DNA of 46,909 nucleotides from an uncultured Prochlorococcus sp. (GTDB lineage: Bacteria > Cyanobacteriota > Cyanobacteriia > PCC-6307 > Cyanobiaceae): assembly GCA_902591865.1 (NCBI GenBank), contig CACJCK010000008.1:1-46909 (forward strand). Reading direction: 5' to 3'. This document shows, in pieces, positions 1 through 9,255 of the stretch. How positions within the stretch are numbered: position 1 is the stretch's first letter; each line of letters starts with the position of its first letter. Position numbers and translations under genes: made by a program. The notes below the pieces were generated by a model. It made no database searches and was not told the DNA's origin. It worked only from the letters and a program-made list of their open reading frames with translations.

Positions 1-166
1 CTAGAATTATTTTATTTACTAAATTATTTTGTAAATCTTCATTTTGGCCAGTTTTTTCTAAATCATTAAAACTACTTTCAAGAAAATTTCCAATCCTCCC
101 TCCAGAGCATGATTGCAAGAAAATTAAAAAAATTAATAAAAAAAATTCTTTTTTTTTTAAAATCAT
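1..166 (-). CDS. Lipoprotein N-terminus (gene runs off the window)
   Basis: An ATG-started frame on the minus strand enters from the end of topA and runs off the left edge, so only about 55 residues are visible. The protein begins with a lysine patch (MILKKKEF), then a short hydrophobic stretch, then a lipobox-like LQSC at residues 17-20. That pattern is a type II signal peptide, so the mature protein is probably a lipid-anchored envelope protein starting at Cys20. The ATG lies 7 bases after the topA stop codon, so the two genes are probably co-transcribed. The visible mature part (SGGRIGNFLESSFNDLEK) matches no family I recognise, and its function is unknown. Confidence 0.6.
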   Translation of the reverse strand, partial: MILKKKEFFLLIFLIFLQSCSGGRIGNFLESSFNDLEKTGQNEDLQNNLVNKIIL

Positions 167-173
167 ATTTTTT

Positions 174-2780
174 CTAACTTTTCTTTTTCCTTGTATTTTT
201 TTTATTACTAATCTTTGTTTTTTTTAAAATAGAGCCTTTTTTATCTTTTAGTTTTTCTTCTAAAATAGAAACCGCGTCATCTATGGTGATTTTTTCTATG
301 TCAGTATCTTTGGCAATCGAAACATTAGTTTTGCCACATTTTAAATAAACCCCATATCTTCCATTTAATATTTGAATTTTTTCTTTAAATTCTTTGGATT
401 TTCCAAAGTCTTTAAGTACCTCTTGACCACCTCTACCCATTTTTGGCATCGCAAGAATTTCTAATGCTCGTTTTATATCAACTGTAAAAACATCATCCTC
501 TTTCTTTAAAGATCTATTTTCAGATTCGTTTTCATTTTTAATCCATTTAATATAAGGTCCAAATCTTCCTCTGTCAGCCTCAACAATACCTCCTTCAGGA
601 TGAACTCCTAACAACCTAGGCAAACTTAAAAGTACAAGGGCCTCATCTAGAGTTAGATCATCAGTTTTCAACTCTTTGGGTAATGAAGCTCTTCTTGGTT
701 TAGCTTTATCTTGATCATTATTTCCCAATTGTACGTAAGGTCCATAAGGGCCAAATCTTAAAAAAACTTTTTCCCCAGTTTTTGGATCAGTTCCAAGATC
801 TGATGGGCCACTCAAAATTTGATCAACTTGCTTTATGTCTAAATCTCCAGGAGTAATATCCATTGGAAGATTACCTTTCGCCTGAATTTCATTACCAGAT
901 TCATCAATTTTTGTACCCTCTAGCCAAGGGCCGTTAGAGCCTATTCTTACTACGCAAGGAAGGTCATCGAAATCAACTTGTCTATAAGCTTTACCATCAA
1001 TATTACCCTCTGTTTTCTGAACTTTAACCTCCAGACCATTTTTACCTTTATAGAAAGTCTCGAGGTATGGTAGCCACTCAAGATTACCTGAAGATATTTC
1101 ATCCAATGAAGATTCCATTTTTGCAGTAAAAGTAGTATCAACCAAATCAGGGAAATGCTCTTCTAATAGAGCTGTAACAGCAAAAGCTGTAAACGTTGGA
1201 GCCAAAGTATTGGAAGATATATTTGCATAACCTCTATCCACAATTGTCCCAATAATGCTTGCATAGGTAGATGGTCTCCCAATCCCTTCTTTTTCAAGAA
1301 TTTTAACTAATGCAGCCTCTGTATATCTTGCGGGCGGTTTAGTTTCATGAAAACTAGATTCCTTATTAGTAACTTCAAGAGTTGTTCCAGTTGTTAGGTT
1401 TGGGAGAATAATTTCTTGTTGTTCAAGGGATGAACTAGGGTCATCACTTCCTTCGACATAAGCTCTGAAGAATCCAGGGAAATCAATAGTTTTCCCACTC
1501 GATTTAAATAATCCATCCCCAACACTAATTTCAGCATTAATCATTGTTAGCCTAGCTTCCGCCATTTGACTAGCTACGGTTCTTTTCCAAATTAAATCGT
1601 AAAGAGATAAGTCTCTACCAGTTAGATTAGTTTCCTTTGGTGTTTTAAATAGCTCACCTGCAGGCCTAATTGCTTCGTGTGCTTCTTGAGCATTTCTTGC
1701 CGTTGAATTAAATTGTCTTGGTGAGTTAGATAAATATTCTTTTCCATACATAGAGCTGACACATTCTCTAGCAGCTCTTGTGGCTTGTTCGGAAAGATGA
1801 ACTGAATCAGTCCTCATATATGTTATGTAACCTCTTTCATATAGTCCTTGTGCACATCTCATAGTTTCTCTTGCAGACAAACGAAGCTTCCTGTTTGCTT
1901 CTTGTTGCAATGTACTAGTTGTAAATGGAGGAACTGGCTTACGAGTAGATGGTTTTTTTTCGATTTTTGAGACTAACCAATCCTCAGAGGAAAAAATCTT
2001 CAATAATTCATTTACTTTTTCTTCTCCAATTATTAAGGATTTATTTCCTTGTTTTAATTTGCCGGTCTGTTCATCGAAATCGGAACCATTAGAAATTCTT
2101 TGGCCGTTTAAGCTAAATAATTTAGTTTCGAAAGTAACATTATCTTTTACTAGGAAAGCTTTAATTCCCCAGTAGCTAGCTTTTTTAAAGGATCTTCTTT
2201 CTCTCTCTCTTCTAACAAGAAGCCTTACAGAAACTGATTGAACACGACCAGCAGATAAACGGGGGGCTACTTTCTTCCAAAGTAAAGGAGATAATTCATA
2301 TCCAAAAAGCCTATCCAAGATTCTTCTAGTTTCTTGAGCCTGAACAAGTTCCATATCAATTTCTCTGGTTTGATCTAAAGCTTTATTAATTGCCTTTTTT
2401 GTAATTTCATGAAAAACCATTCTCTTAGTGGGTATTTTAGGCTTAAGTATTTGCAGAAGATGCCAGCTAATACTTTCTCCCTCTCTATCTTCATCAGTAG
2501 CCAGTAATAATTGGGTTGCACCTTTCAATGCATCTTTCAACTCTTTAACAACTTTTTTCTTATCTTTTGGAACTATGTAAAGAGGTTCAAAATCTTCCGT
2601 TGTATTTACTCCTATCCTTGACCATTTTTCCTTTTTGACTGCAGCAGGTATTTCAGCCGCCCCTTTTGGAAGATCTCTTACGTGTCCCATAGAGGCAAGA
2701 ACTTCAAAATTAGGAGGCAAAAACTTTCTTATAGTTTTTGCTTTGGTGGGACTTTCAACAATAACTAGTGTGTGATCCAA
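174..2780 (-). CDS. topA: DNA topoisomerase I
   Basis: Type IA topoisomerase that relaxes negatively supercoiled DNA through a 5'-phosphotyrosine intermediate. The Toprim domain lies at about residues 3-120, with Glu9 in VIVESPTKA and the acidic cluster D96-E97-D98. The catalytic tyrosine is Tyr321 in ITYMRTDS. The C-terminal third carries glycine/tyrosine repeats (GPYGPYVQLG, GRFGPYIKW, GRYGVYLKCG) in place of the three tetracysteine zinc fingers of the E. coli enzyme, and it ends in a lysine-rich tail; this repeat-type tail is usual outside the proteobacteria. The start is TTG, which fits because the family begins only 3-4 residues before LVIVESP. At 868 residues the length is normal. It is transcribed away from ndhB across a 175-bp divergent spacer. 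Confidence 0.97.
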   Translation of the reverse strand: MDHTLVIVESPTKAKTIRKFLPPNFEVLASMGHVRDLPKGAAEIPAAVKKEKWSRIGVNTTEDFEPLYIVPKDKKKVVKELKDALKGATQLLLATDEDREGESISWHLLQILKPKIPTKRMVFHEITKKAINKALDQTREIDMELVQAQETRRILDRLFGYELSPLLWKKVAPRLSAGRVQSVSVRLLVRRERERRSFKKASYWGIKAFLVKDNVTFETKLFSLNGQRISNGSDFDEQTGKLKQGNKSLIIGEEKVNELLKIFSSEDWLVSKIEKKPSTRKPVPPFTTSTLQQEANRKLRLSARETMRCAQGLYERGYITYMRTDSVHLSEQATRAARECVSSMYGKEYLSNSPRQFNSTARNAQEAHEAIRPAGELFKTPKETNLTGRDLSLYDLIWKRTVASQMAEARLTMINAEISVGDGLFKSSGKTIDFPGFFRAYVEGSDDPSSSLEQQEIILPNLTTGTTLEVTNKESSFHETKPPARYTEAALVKILEKEGIGRPSTYASIIGTIVDRGYANISSNTLAPTFTAFAVTALLEEHFPDLVDTTFTAKMESSLDEISSGNLEWLPYLETFYKGKNGLEVKVQKTEGNIDGKAYRQVDFDDLPCVVRIGSNGPWLEGTKIDESGNEIQAKGNLPMDITPGDLDIKQVDQILSGPSDLGTDPKTGEKVFLRFGPYGPYVQLGNNDQDKAKPRRASLPKELKTDDLTLDEALVLLSLPRLLGVHPEGGIVEADRGRFGPYIKWIKNENESENRSLKKEDDVFTVDIKRALEILAMPKMGRGGQEVLKDFGKSKEFKEKIQILNGRYGVYLKCGKTNVSIAKDTDIEKITIDDAVSILEEKLKDKKGSILKKTKISNKKNTRKKKS

Positions 2781-2955
2781 GGTTTATTTCAAAAGTTGGT
2801 GTTTTTGTTCAGTTAGGGCATATTATGATTATTTGAAACTTTTTCAAGTAATTTCTCTTGAAAATTTCAAAAATCATACCCACAAATTATAATCAAGTTA
2901 AGATTAACTCTTTGATCATTACAATCAATCATCTAATTTAATCCTATTTAATAAA

Positions 2956-4476
2956 GTGCCCAACGAAATCTTTACAATTAATCTAAATGCACAAGCTATT
3001 ATTCCAGAAGCCTTTATTTTATTAGGTATTGTTGGAACTCTTCTTGTAGATTTAGCGGGAGAAAAAACTGCATCAAAGTGGGCACCAATAATTTGCTATC
3101 TATCAATTGGCAGCTCTCTTTTAAGTTTAGCCTTGCAATGGAGTAATCCAGTAAACAGTGCATTTCTTGGTTCCTTTAATTCAGATAATTTAGCAATAGC
3201 ATTTAGAGCAATAATAGCTTTATCAACTTTAGTTTCTCTTTTGATAAGCTGGCGTTACACTGAGCAAAGTGGAAGCCCTATTGGGGAGTTCGCAGCCATA
3301 GTTCTTTCGGCGACTCTTGGGGCGATGCTTCTGTGTGGATCTACTGACCTTATTAGTGTATTCATATCTCTTGAGACTTTATCAGTAGCGAGCTATTTAC
3401 TTTCTGGTTATCTCAAAAGAGATCCAAGAAGTTCAGAAGCAGCTCTAAAATACTTGCTTGTTGGTTCAGCTGCTGCTGCAGTCTATTTGTACGGCTCCTC
3501 TTTTCTTTATGGATTAAGTGGTTCAACAAACTTAACAACAATTGGTTTAGAGATTATCAATAAGCCTTCATTCATTACCTCTTTAGCTCTTGTATTTGTT
3601 TTATCAACTGTTGCATTTAAAATAGCTGCTGTTCCTTTTCATCAATGGACTCCTGACGTATACGAAGGATCACCTACACCTGTAGTGGCTTTTTTATCTG
3701 TCGGTTCGAAAACAGCAGGGTTCGCATTCGCAATAAGAATATTAAGCACCACTTTCTCTTCTTTCGATGAGGAATGGAAACTTTTATTTACTATTTTGGC
3801 TATCTTGAGCATGGCTCTAGGAAATGTTGTAGCTCTAGCTCAAACCTCAATGAAAAGGATGCTAGCTTACAGTTCTATTGGTCAAGCTGGATTTGTAATG
3901 ATTGGAATAGTATCTGGTACACAAGATGGTTTATCAGCTGCTGTTTTATATTTGGCAGCATATTTGTTTATGAATTTAGGTGCATTTTCATGTGTAATAC
4001 TTTTCTCATTAAGAACTGGTTCTGACAGGATTCTTGATTACTCAGGACTCTACCAAAAAGATCCTCTTATTACATTAGGCTTAAGCCTTTGTCTTCTATC
4101 ACTTGGAGGTTTACCTCCAATGTTAGGATTTTTTGGAAAGATATATTTGTTCTTTGCAGGTTGGGCAAATCATCAGTATCTATTAGTAATAGTTGGATTA
4201 GTGACTTCAGTCATCTCTATTTATTACTACATTTCAGTGATCAAAATGATGGTGGTTAAAGAACCACAGGAAGCTTCTGAAATAGTAAAATCATATCCTG
4301 AAATTAATTGGGGAATTGTAGGATTGCCTCCCTTGAGAATTGCACTTTATACTTGCGTTGCAGTAACTGCTCTTGGAGGAATCCTATCTAATCCTCTTTT
4401 TAAATTAGCTAATACCGCAGTTTCAGAAACTCCTTTCTTACAAGATGTTATTGCTGCAGCAAACAATATTTCCTAA
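2956..4476 (+). CDS. ndhB: NAD(P)H-quinone oxidoreductase subunit 2 (NdhB)
   Basis: Membrane subunit of the cyanobacterial NDH-1 complex, which feeds electrons from ferredoxin to plastoquinone and pumps protons in respiration and cyclic electron flow. The 506-residue protein is almost entirely hydrophobic, with about 14 membrane segments and the antiporter-like core. Visible conserved residues are Glu140 in the motif [17 protein letters not shown] and Lys222 in [18 protein letters not shown], both expected of the proton channel. The start is GTG at 2956; no upstream in-frame alternative gives the family N-terminus. The other ndh genes are not in the window. An ABC ATPase gene follows 14 bp downstream and may share the transcript, without an evident functional link. 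Confidence 0.97.
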   Translation: MPNEIFTINLNAQAIIPEAFILLGIVGTLLVDLAGEKTASKWAPIICYLSIGSSLLSLALQWSNPVNSAFLGSFNSDNLAIAFRAIIALSTLVSLLISWRYTEQSGSPIGEFAAIVLSATLGAMLLCGSTDLISVFISLETLSVASYLLSGYLKRDPRSSEAALKYLLVGSAAAAVYLYGSSFLYGLSGSTNLTTIGLEIINKPSFITSLALVFVLSTVAFKIAAVPFHQWTPDVYEGSPTPVVAFLSVGSKTAGFAFAIRILSTTFSSFDEEWKLLFTILAILSMALGNVVALAQTSMKRMLAYSSIGQAGFVMIGIVSGTQDGLSAAVLYLAAYLFMNLGAFSCVILFSLRTGSDRILDYSGLYQKDPLITLGLSLCLLSLGGLPPMLGFFGKIYLFFAGWANHQYLLVIVGLVTSVISIYYYISVIKMMVVKEPQEASEIVKSYPEINWGIVGLPPLRIALYTCVAVTALGGILSNPLFKLANTAVSETPFLQDVIAAANNIS

Positions 4477-4490
4477 AAGAATTTCAATAA

Positions 4491-5177
4491 ATGTCTAAGA
4501 AAGTCGCAAGTTTGGAAAAAATATCTAAAACATATGGAAAAGATGATCTTACTGTTAAAGCCTTAGACAGCATAAATTTAGAAATTTATAAAGGTGATTA
4601 TTTAGCTGTAATGGGAGCTAGTGGCTCAGGGAAAAGTACAGCTATGAATATTATCGGATGTCTTGATAGACCAACTGAAGGAGTTTATAAATTAAATGGT
4701 ATTCCTATTGAGAAATTATCTGATGATGAGCTAGCCGAGATACGTAACCAAAAATTAGGCTTCGTTTTTCAACAATTTCATCTTCTTTCAGATGCAACTG
4801 CACTTGAAAACGTTATTTTACCTATGATTTATGCCGGCATTGAGCCTGAGCAAAGATTAGCGCGAGGTAAGAATGCCTTAAAGAAAGTTGGCCTTTCTGA
4901 AAGAATGAATAATCGCCCCAACCAATTATCAGGAGGTCAACAACAACGAGTTGCTATTGCTAGGGCTATCATCAATAACCCTGCAATATTATTAGCAGAT
5001 GAACCCACCGGAGCATTAGATTCAAAAACAACTGAAGATGTACTAGATCTTTTTGACAAACTGCATGAATCAGGAATAACTATAGTTTTAGTTACGCACG
5101 AAGATGAAGTTGCAAATCGCGCAAAAAAAATAGCCAAATTTAAGGATGGAAGAATAGTTGAATTAAAAGTTAATTAA
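4491..5177 (+). CDS. ABC transporter ATPase, LolD/MacB/DevA type
   Basis: Nucleotide-binding subunit of an ABC transporter. The 228-residue protein has a Walker A motif GASGSGKST at 42-50, a Q-loop (FVFQQFHLL) at 91-99, the signature LSGGQQQR at 146-153, and Walker B ILLADEPTGALD from residue 166. The insert LSDDELAEIRNQKLGFVFQ and the overall length are typical of the MacB/LolD/DevA group, which works with FtsX-like permeases in export, lipoprotein release or glycolipid secretion. No such permease is next to it: ndhB precedes and a biotin ligase converges from the other side with a 2-bp gap. The substrate therefore cannot be inferred from this window. Confidence 0.88.
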   Translation: MSKKVASLEKISKTYGKDDLTVKALDSINLEIYKGDYLAVMGASGSGKSTAMNIIGCLDRPTEGVYKLNGIPIEKLSDDELAEIRNQKLGFVFQQFHLLSDATALENVILPMIYAGIEPEQRLARGKNALKKVGLSERMNNRPNQLSGGQQQRVAIARAIINNPAILLADEPTGALDSKTTEDVLDLFDKLHESGITIVLVTHEDEVANRAKKIAKFKDGRIVELKVN

Positions 5178-5179
5178 AT

Positions 5180-5929
5180 TCAAAACCTTCTAATTACCTT
5201 CAGTTCAGTTTCATTTTCAATTCTTAAATTCCCATTCGAATCAATATCTTTAATTTTCCATGTATCAGGACAAAAACCACTAGGTAAAAATTTTTTAGTG
5301 AGAAACTTATTTGCCAATTTGATGACATATTCTTTTTTGTTATTACATTCAACTGAATCATGAAAAGCTTTAAAAACTTTAGCTGTCCAATAGTATTGAT
5401 TGATATTTTTCTTTTGAAGTACTTTTGATAATGAAATTCCTTCTGATGGAGTGTAATTTAAAATATTCATGCCAAGTCCTACTCTTACGTAGATAATTTC
5501 TTTGCCTCTTGTTATCACCCTTGGTAAAAATCCAATCAATTTTTTTGAACCAAAAAAAATATCATTTGGCCATTTCAAACAAACATTTATATTCTCTTGT
5601 CTAAGCATTTCACATAACTTAATACCTAAAGACAAATTAAATATTTGACATGCAAATTCTTTTGAAAATATTGGGTAAGCTGCACTTAACCAAATCCCGC
5701 CTTTTGGAGAAACCCAAGTTTTTAAATTTTGGCCAACTCCTGAAAACTGTTCTCTTGCGATTATAGCTACTGGCTGGTTTTTCTTTATTTCAGAATATTC
5801 AAGCAAGTTTGTTAGCTCATATTCGGTACTTTTACATTTTATTTTGTAATGAAGTGTCCAGGCTGGATATTGACCCTGAATTTTTTTTAAATAAAAAACT
5901 GTCTTAGCTGCAGGTCCAATAACTTTCAC
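5180..5929 (-). CDS. birA: Biotin--[acetyl-CoA-carboxylase] ligase (BirA, no HTH)
   Basis: Predicted to activate biotin with ATP and attach it to the biotin carboxyl carrier protein of acetyl-CoA carboxylase. The 249-residue protein is a group I ligase: it lacks the N-terminal DNA-binding domain of E. coli BirA, so it should not be a repressor. The core motif KWPNDIFFGSKKLIG lies at 119-133 and the biotin-binding loop around GVGQNLKTWVSPKGG at 64-78. That loop departs from the classical GRGRRG form, since the first arginine is replaced by valine. The start is GTG. The first 40 residues are poorly conserved, so the true start could be slightly further in. It converges on the ABC ATPase gene. 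Confidence 0.82.
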   Translation of the reverse strand: MKVIGPAAKTVFYLKKIQGQYPAWTLHYKIKCKSTEYELTNLLEYSEIKKNQPVAIIAREQFSGVGQNLKTWVSPKGGIWLSAAYPIFSKEFACQIFNLSLGIKLCEMLRQENINVCLKWPNDIFFGSKKLIGFLPRVITRGKEIIYVRVGLGMNILNYTPSEGISLSKVLQKKNINQYYWTAKVFKAFHDSVECNNKKEYVIKLANKFLTKKFLPSGFCPDTWKIKDIDSNGNLRIENETELKVIRRF

Positions 5930-6004
5930 AAATTCTTTATTAAAACAACGAGCATCTTTTTAAAGATTAGATTAACTTTAGTCTTAATAAGTAAATTTTA
6001 CAAA

Positions 6005-6490
6005 TTGGACAAAAAATATTTGCCAATAGTGAATAGAAGGAATCCACATCCATTAAAAAATTGTCTTGATAATTTCAAAAAATCCTGCGGAGACTTAGAT
6101 AAACTTTCTAAAATCAACGAAAACTGGAAAAACTTAATCGGCTTGGAACTATTTCAAGAATGCAAACCATTAAATATTGAAAAAAAAATACTTACTGTTG
6201 CAGTAAATCATCCACAGTGGCGCCAAGCTTTAATCTATAACAAGCATAAATTAAAAGAGAGAATCGAGACAATTGGAATAACTTTGAATGAAATAAAAAT
6301 AATACAAAATTATGAAATTAAAAATAAAAATATCAAAGCTACTAATGCAAAGATAGTTTGGGCAAAGCATCCAAGCAGAATCAATCAAAATAATATGTGC
6401 ATTTGTACTCTTTGTAATTCCCCTACTCCTGAGGGCGAAATCAAAAGATGGGGAAAGTGTTCTTTTTGTTGGAGAAAAATAAAAAACTAA
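6005..6490 (+). CDS. DUF721/DciA-like protein with C-terminal zinc ribbon
   Basis: The first 100 residues fit the DUF721 family: RNPHPLKN near the start, a central ENWKNLIG, then LTVAVNHPQWRQAL. Some DUF721 members (DciA) load the replicative helicase DnaB in bacteria that lack DnaC, so a replication role is possible but not shown here. The last 30 residues add CICTLCNS and then CSFC, a CxxC-x(n)-CxxC arrangement that looks like a zinc ribbon and is not part of the basic DUF721 domain. The start is TTG at 6005, placed by the RRNPHPL motif. The gene converges on menG, and the two stop codons lie inside one hairpin. Confidence 0.72.
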   Translation: MDKKYLPIVNRRNPHPLKNCLDNFKKSCGDLDKLSKINENWKNLIGLELFQECKPLNIEKKILTVAVNHPQWRQALIYNKHKLKERIETIGITLNEIKIIQNYEIKNKNIKATNAKIVWAKHPSRINQNNMCICTLCNSPTPEGEIKRWGKCSFCWRKIKN

Positions 6491-6505
6491 ATTCTTTATT
6501 TAGTT
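6485..6505. terminator. Bidirectional hairpin between convergent genes
   Basis: A perfect 8-bp inverted repeat, AACTAAAT and ATTTAGTT with a 5-nt loop TCTTT, contains the stop codons of both the DUF721 gene and menG. The stem is AT-only apart from one pair and no long U tract follows, so it would be a weak terminator. Its placement between two converging genes is the main support. Confidence 0.4.
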
Positions 6506-7197
6506 AAAATTAGTATTCCCATTTGCCCCCCCAAAATTGTCCTATATTCAGCTTTTTGAAATCCAACTTCCTTAGCAATATTTATAAGCTCATTTTTCTT
6601 TGGAAAATTACTAATACTTTTTTCAATATATGCATACTCTGGACCTAAATTAAAAAGCCGCGAAATGGTTACTACAATTAATCTCAAATAAATTTTCTGA
6701 AAAATATTGGATAAAGAATTTCTTGTTGAGTGATTAAAATCCAAAAATCCTGCCCTTCCCTTATCCTTCAAAAGATCAAAAACTTTTTTTATTCCTTCTT
6801 CAACATTATTCAAGTTTCTAAGTCCATATGACATACAAATTCCATCAAAATTTTTTGAATAATCATTGATTTCTAATACATCTTTAATTTCCCACTCAAT
6901 AAATTTATTTTTTTTAAGCTCTGATTTTTTTTTTGCAATATTTAATATATCCTCTGCACTATCAATCCCAGTAATTGACCCCCTTGGACTAACTCTCTCA
7001 GAAATTAAGAATGCTAAATCTCCAGTTCCACAGCATAAATCAGCCCAATCTTCACCATTTAAAGGTTCCAATAAATTCACTAATTTCCTCTTCCATAATC
7101 TGTGCAGCCCAAAACTTAATAGATTATTTAAAAAATCATATTTATAAGAAATTTTATTAAATATATTTTTGACTTCTGTAGTTTTTGTGAATTTCAT
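6496..7197 (-). CDS. menG: Demethylphylloquinone / menaquinone methyltransferase (UbiE/MenG)
   Basis: SAM-dependent C-methyltransferase of the UbiE family. In cyanobacteria it catalyses the last methylation in phylloquinone synthesis, giving the A1 electron carrier of photosystem I. The 233-residue protein begins with the family pattern VKNIFNKISYKYDFLNNLLSFGLHRLWKR, has SAM motif I WADLCCGTGDLA at 51-62, and carries YGLRNL, the UbiE signature NxxGLRN in altered form. The start is ATG. hisF lies 46 bp upstream on the same strand and is unrelated in pathway. Because Prochlorococcus makes plastoquinone rather than ubiquinone, the quinone substrate is most likely demethylphylloquinone. Confidence 0.93.
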   Translation of the reverse strand: MKFTKTTEVKNIFNKISYKYDFLNNLLSFGLHRLWKRKLVNLLEPLNGEDWADLCCGTGDLAFLISERVSPRGSITGIDSAEDILNIAKKKSELKKNKFIEWEIKDVLEINDYSKNFDGICMSYGLRNLNNVEEGIKKVFDLLKDKGRAGFLDFNHSTRNSLSNIFQKIYLRLIVVTISRLFNLGPEYAYIEKSISNFPKKNELINIAKEVGFQKAEYRTILGGQMGILILTK

Positions 7198-7243
7198 TTT
7201 TAAATTTTTAACTCATTTCTTTTTGGTATTAAATTAAATTTTT

Positions 7244-8014
7244 TTATTCATATGGTCTAATTGGAAGTTTTTTTTCGAGGAGAAAAGTCTTTATTTCTCT
7301 TAAAGAAAGTTTCTTATCGTGAAGTAATGATGCTAAAAGCGCGGCAGATGCCCTACCTTCATTGAAAACATCGTATATATGTTCTAAACAACCCGCTCCT
7401 CCAGAAGCAATCACTGGGATGTTAACAATATTTGTAACAGATTCAGTCAGATTTAAATCATATCCATTCTGCGTGCCATCACCATCCATTGAAGTAAGCA
7501 AAATTTCCCCTGCACCTAACTCCTCAATTTTCTTTGCCCAACTTAATACATCTATTCCAGTATTTTCTCTCCCTCCTTTTACATATACCTCCCATTCATC
7601 AGTCTTATTAACTTTTCTTTTAGCATCAATTGCTATCACGATGCATTGATTACCAAATTCTCTAGAACTTTTAGAAATTAAATCTGGATTTCTAACAGCC
7701 GAAGAATTCAAACTCACTTTGTCCGCTCCAGCTCTTAAAAGATCATTAATTGAAGAAACAGAATCTATTCCTCCTCCTACTGTAAATGGGATTTTTACTG
7801 ATTTTGCGGTCCTAGAGACAAGGTCAACTAATGTATTTCTATTTTCTACACTAGCTCTTATATCTAAGAATACTAATTCATCTGCGCCCTCATCAGAATA
7901 CCTGCAAGCCAATTCAACAGGATCGCCTGAGTCTCTCAAGTTAACAAAATTTACACCTTTAACCACTCTGCCATGGGCGACATCTAAACAAGGAATTAAA
8001 CGAAGAGCTACCAT
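7244..8014 (-). CDS. hisF: Imidazole glycerol phosphate synthase cyclase subunit
   Basis: Cyclase half of imidazole glycerol phosphate synthase. With HisH-derived ammonia it converts PRFAR to imidazole glycerol phosphate and AICAR in histidine synthesis. The (beta/alpha)8 barrel is complete at 256 residues. Both catalytic aspartates are visible: Asp11 in [14 protein letters not shown] and Asp130 in [11 protein letters not shown]. Phosphate-binding glycines appear in FTVGGGI and VIASGGAG. The start is ATG. No other his gene is nearby, as is usual in picocyanobacteria, where histidine genes are scattered. The gene is divergent from the DUF2862 gene across 59 bp. Confidence 0.97.
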   Translation of the reverse strand: MVALRLIPCLDVAHGRVVKGVNFVNLRDSGDPVELACRYSDEGADELVFLDIRASVENRNTLVDLVSRTAKSVKIPFTVGGGIDSVSSINDLLRAGADKVSLNSSAVRNPDLISKSSREFGNQCIVIAIDAKRKVNKTDEWEVYVKGGRENTGIDVLSWAKKIEELGAGEILLTSMDGDGTQNGYDLNLTESVTNIVNIPVIASGGAGCLEHIYDVFNEGRASAALLASLLHDKKLSLREIKTFLLEKKLPIRPYE

Positions 8015-8073
8015 TTTAGTAAAAATTGTCCAAATGCTGTTAATCTTGCATAATAGCTTCCATTTTACCTCTT

Positions 8074-8298
8074 ATGGCTGAAACAAAATTATTACCCAAA
8101 ATCGGTAGTAAAATCAAAATTAACATTAACAAAGTAAAAGATAGACTACCAGCTAAATTAATCGATCAAATATCCTCGAATCCTAAAGCCGTAATAACAG
8201 GCTATAAAATGACAGACGGTAGAAGTATTGGAATCACCGCAAAATTTCAGAATGGTGAGCAAAATTGGTTTTTCCCAGAAGAAATTGAGAAAGGTTAA
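8074..8298 (+). CDS. DUF2862 small cyanobacterial protein
   Basis: A 74-residue protein found throughout cyanobacteria. Its pattern is KIGSKIKI near the start, KVKDRLPAKLI at 21-30, GYKMTDGRSIG at 43-53 and NWFFPEE near the end. It looks like a small beta-barrel, SH3-like domain with no signal peptide or membrane segment. The function is unknown. It lies 8 bp upstream of chlG, so it is probably co-transcribed with chlorophyll synthase. That association hints at pigment or thylakoid work but does not prove it. Confidence 0.85.
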   Translation: MAETKLLPKIGSKIKININKVKDRLPAKLIDQISSNPKAVITGYKMTDGRSIGITAKFQNGEQNWFFPEEIEKG

Positions 8299-8306
8299 AG
8301 AGAAAA

Positions 8307-9254
8307 GTGAATGATCCAAAACAACTATTAGGAATTAAGGGTGCCTCTGAAACATCAAGTATATGGAAACTTCGTATACAGTTAATGAAACCCATAACGT
8401 GGATCCCTTTGATATGGGGAGTTATTTGTGGAGCCGCGGCAAGTGGGAATTTTGAATGGACATTTAGTAATGTTCTAGCTTCATTAGCATGTATGTTGAT
8501 GAGTGGACCACTTCTGGCTGGTTATACCCAAACCATAAATGATTTTTTTGATAAAGAAATTGATGCAATTAATGAACCAAATAGACCAATTCCTTCTGGG
8601 AAAATTTCAATTAAAGATGTAAAAATACAAATCTGGGTATTACTCATAGCGGGTTTGATAGTTGCTTTTCTATTAGATTTATATGCTAAGCACAGCTTCC
8701 CCTCCGTGTTACTTTTAGCCTTAGGGGGTTCCTTTGTTAGTTATATATATTCTGCTCCACCACTCAAATTAAAACAGAATGGTTGGCTTGGAAATTATGC
8801 ATTAGGAGCATCTTATATAGCTTTACCTTGGTGGGCAGGACAAGCCTTGTTTGGAAAATTAACTATCGTGACGGCGATACTAACACTTGCTTACAGTCTC
8901 TCAGGACTTGGAATTGCTGTCATTAATGATTTTAAAAGTGTTGAAGGAGACTCAAAGCTAGGCTTAAATTCTCTACCAGTAGTATTTGGAATTAGAAATG
9001 CAAGTAGAATAAGTGCAGGACTGATTGACATTTTTCAATTAGCAATGGTTGTAGTATTAGTTATTATTGGTCAACATTTAGCCTCTGTAATTTTAGTTTT
9101 ATTGGTGATTCCACAAATTACATTTCAAGATATGTGGTTACTAAGAGATCCTCTAAAGTTTGATGTGCAATATCAGGCAAGTGCCCAACCATTCCTTATA
9201 ACTGGAATGTTAGTTACAGCTTTAGCGATAGGACATAGTTTTTTAGTTGCTTAA
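8307..9254 (+). CDS. chlG: Chlorophyll synthase (ChlG)
   Basis: Membrane prenyltransferase of the UbiA family that esterifies chlorophyllide with phytyl or geranylgeranyl diphosphate, the last step of chlorophyll synthesis; in Prochlorococcus the pigment is the divinyl form. The first aspartate-rich motif NDFFDKEID is at 78-86, followed by NEPNRPIPSG, which is characteristic of ChlG. The second, NDFKSVEGDSKLGLNSLPV, lies near residue 210. Eight or nine hydrophobic segments fill the rest. The start is GTG at 8307, 8 bp after the DUF2862 stop. The following penicillin-binding-protein gene starts one base after the chlG stop, so the genes are translationally close. Confidence 0.96.
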   Translation: MNDPKQLLGIKGASETSSIWKLRIQLMKPITWIPLIWGVICGAAASGNFEWTFSNVLASLACMLMSGPLLAGYTQTINDFFDKEIDAINEPNRPIPSGKISIKDVKIQIWVLLIAGLIVAFLLDLYAKHSFPSVLLLALGGSFVSYIYSAPPLKLKQNGWLGNYALGASYIALPWWAGQALFGKLTIVTAILTLAYSLSGLGIAVINDFKSVEGDSKLGLNSLPVVFGIRNASRISAGLIDIFQLAMVVVLVIIGQHLASVILVLLVIPQITFQDMWLLRDPLKFDVQYQASAQPFLITGMLVTALAIGHSFLVA

Positions 9255-9255
9255 G

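Noticed and set aside
9247..9255. TTG start for the penicillin-binding protein overlapping chlG
   Set aside because: It is in frame, but GTG at 9256 just after the chlG stop is a more usual start and loses only three residues. It cannot be excluded.
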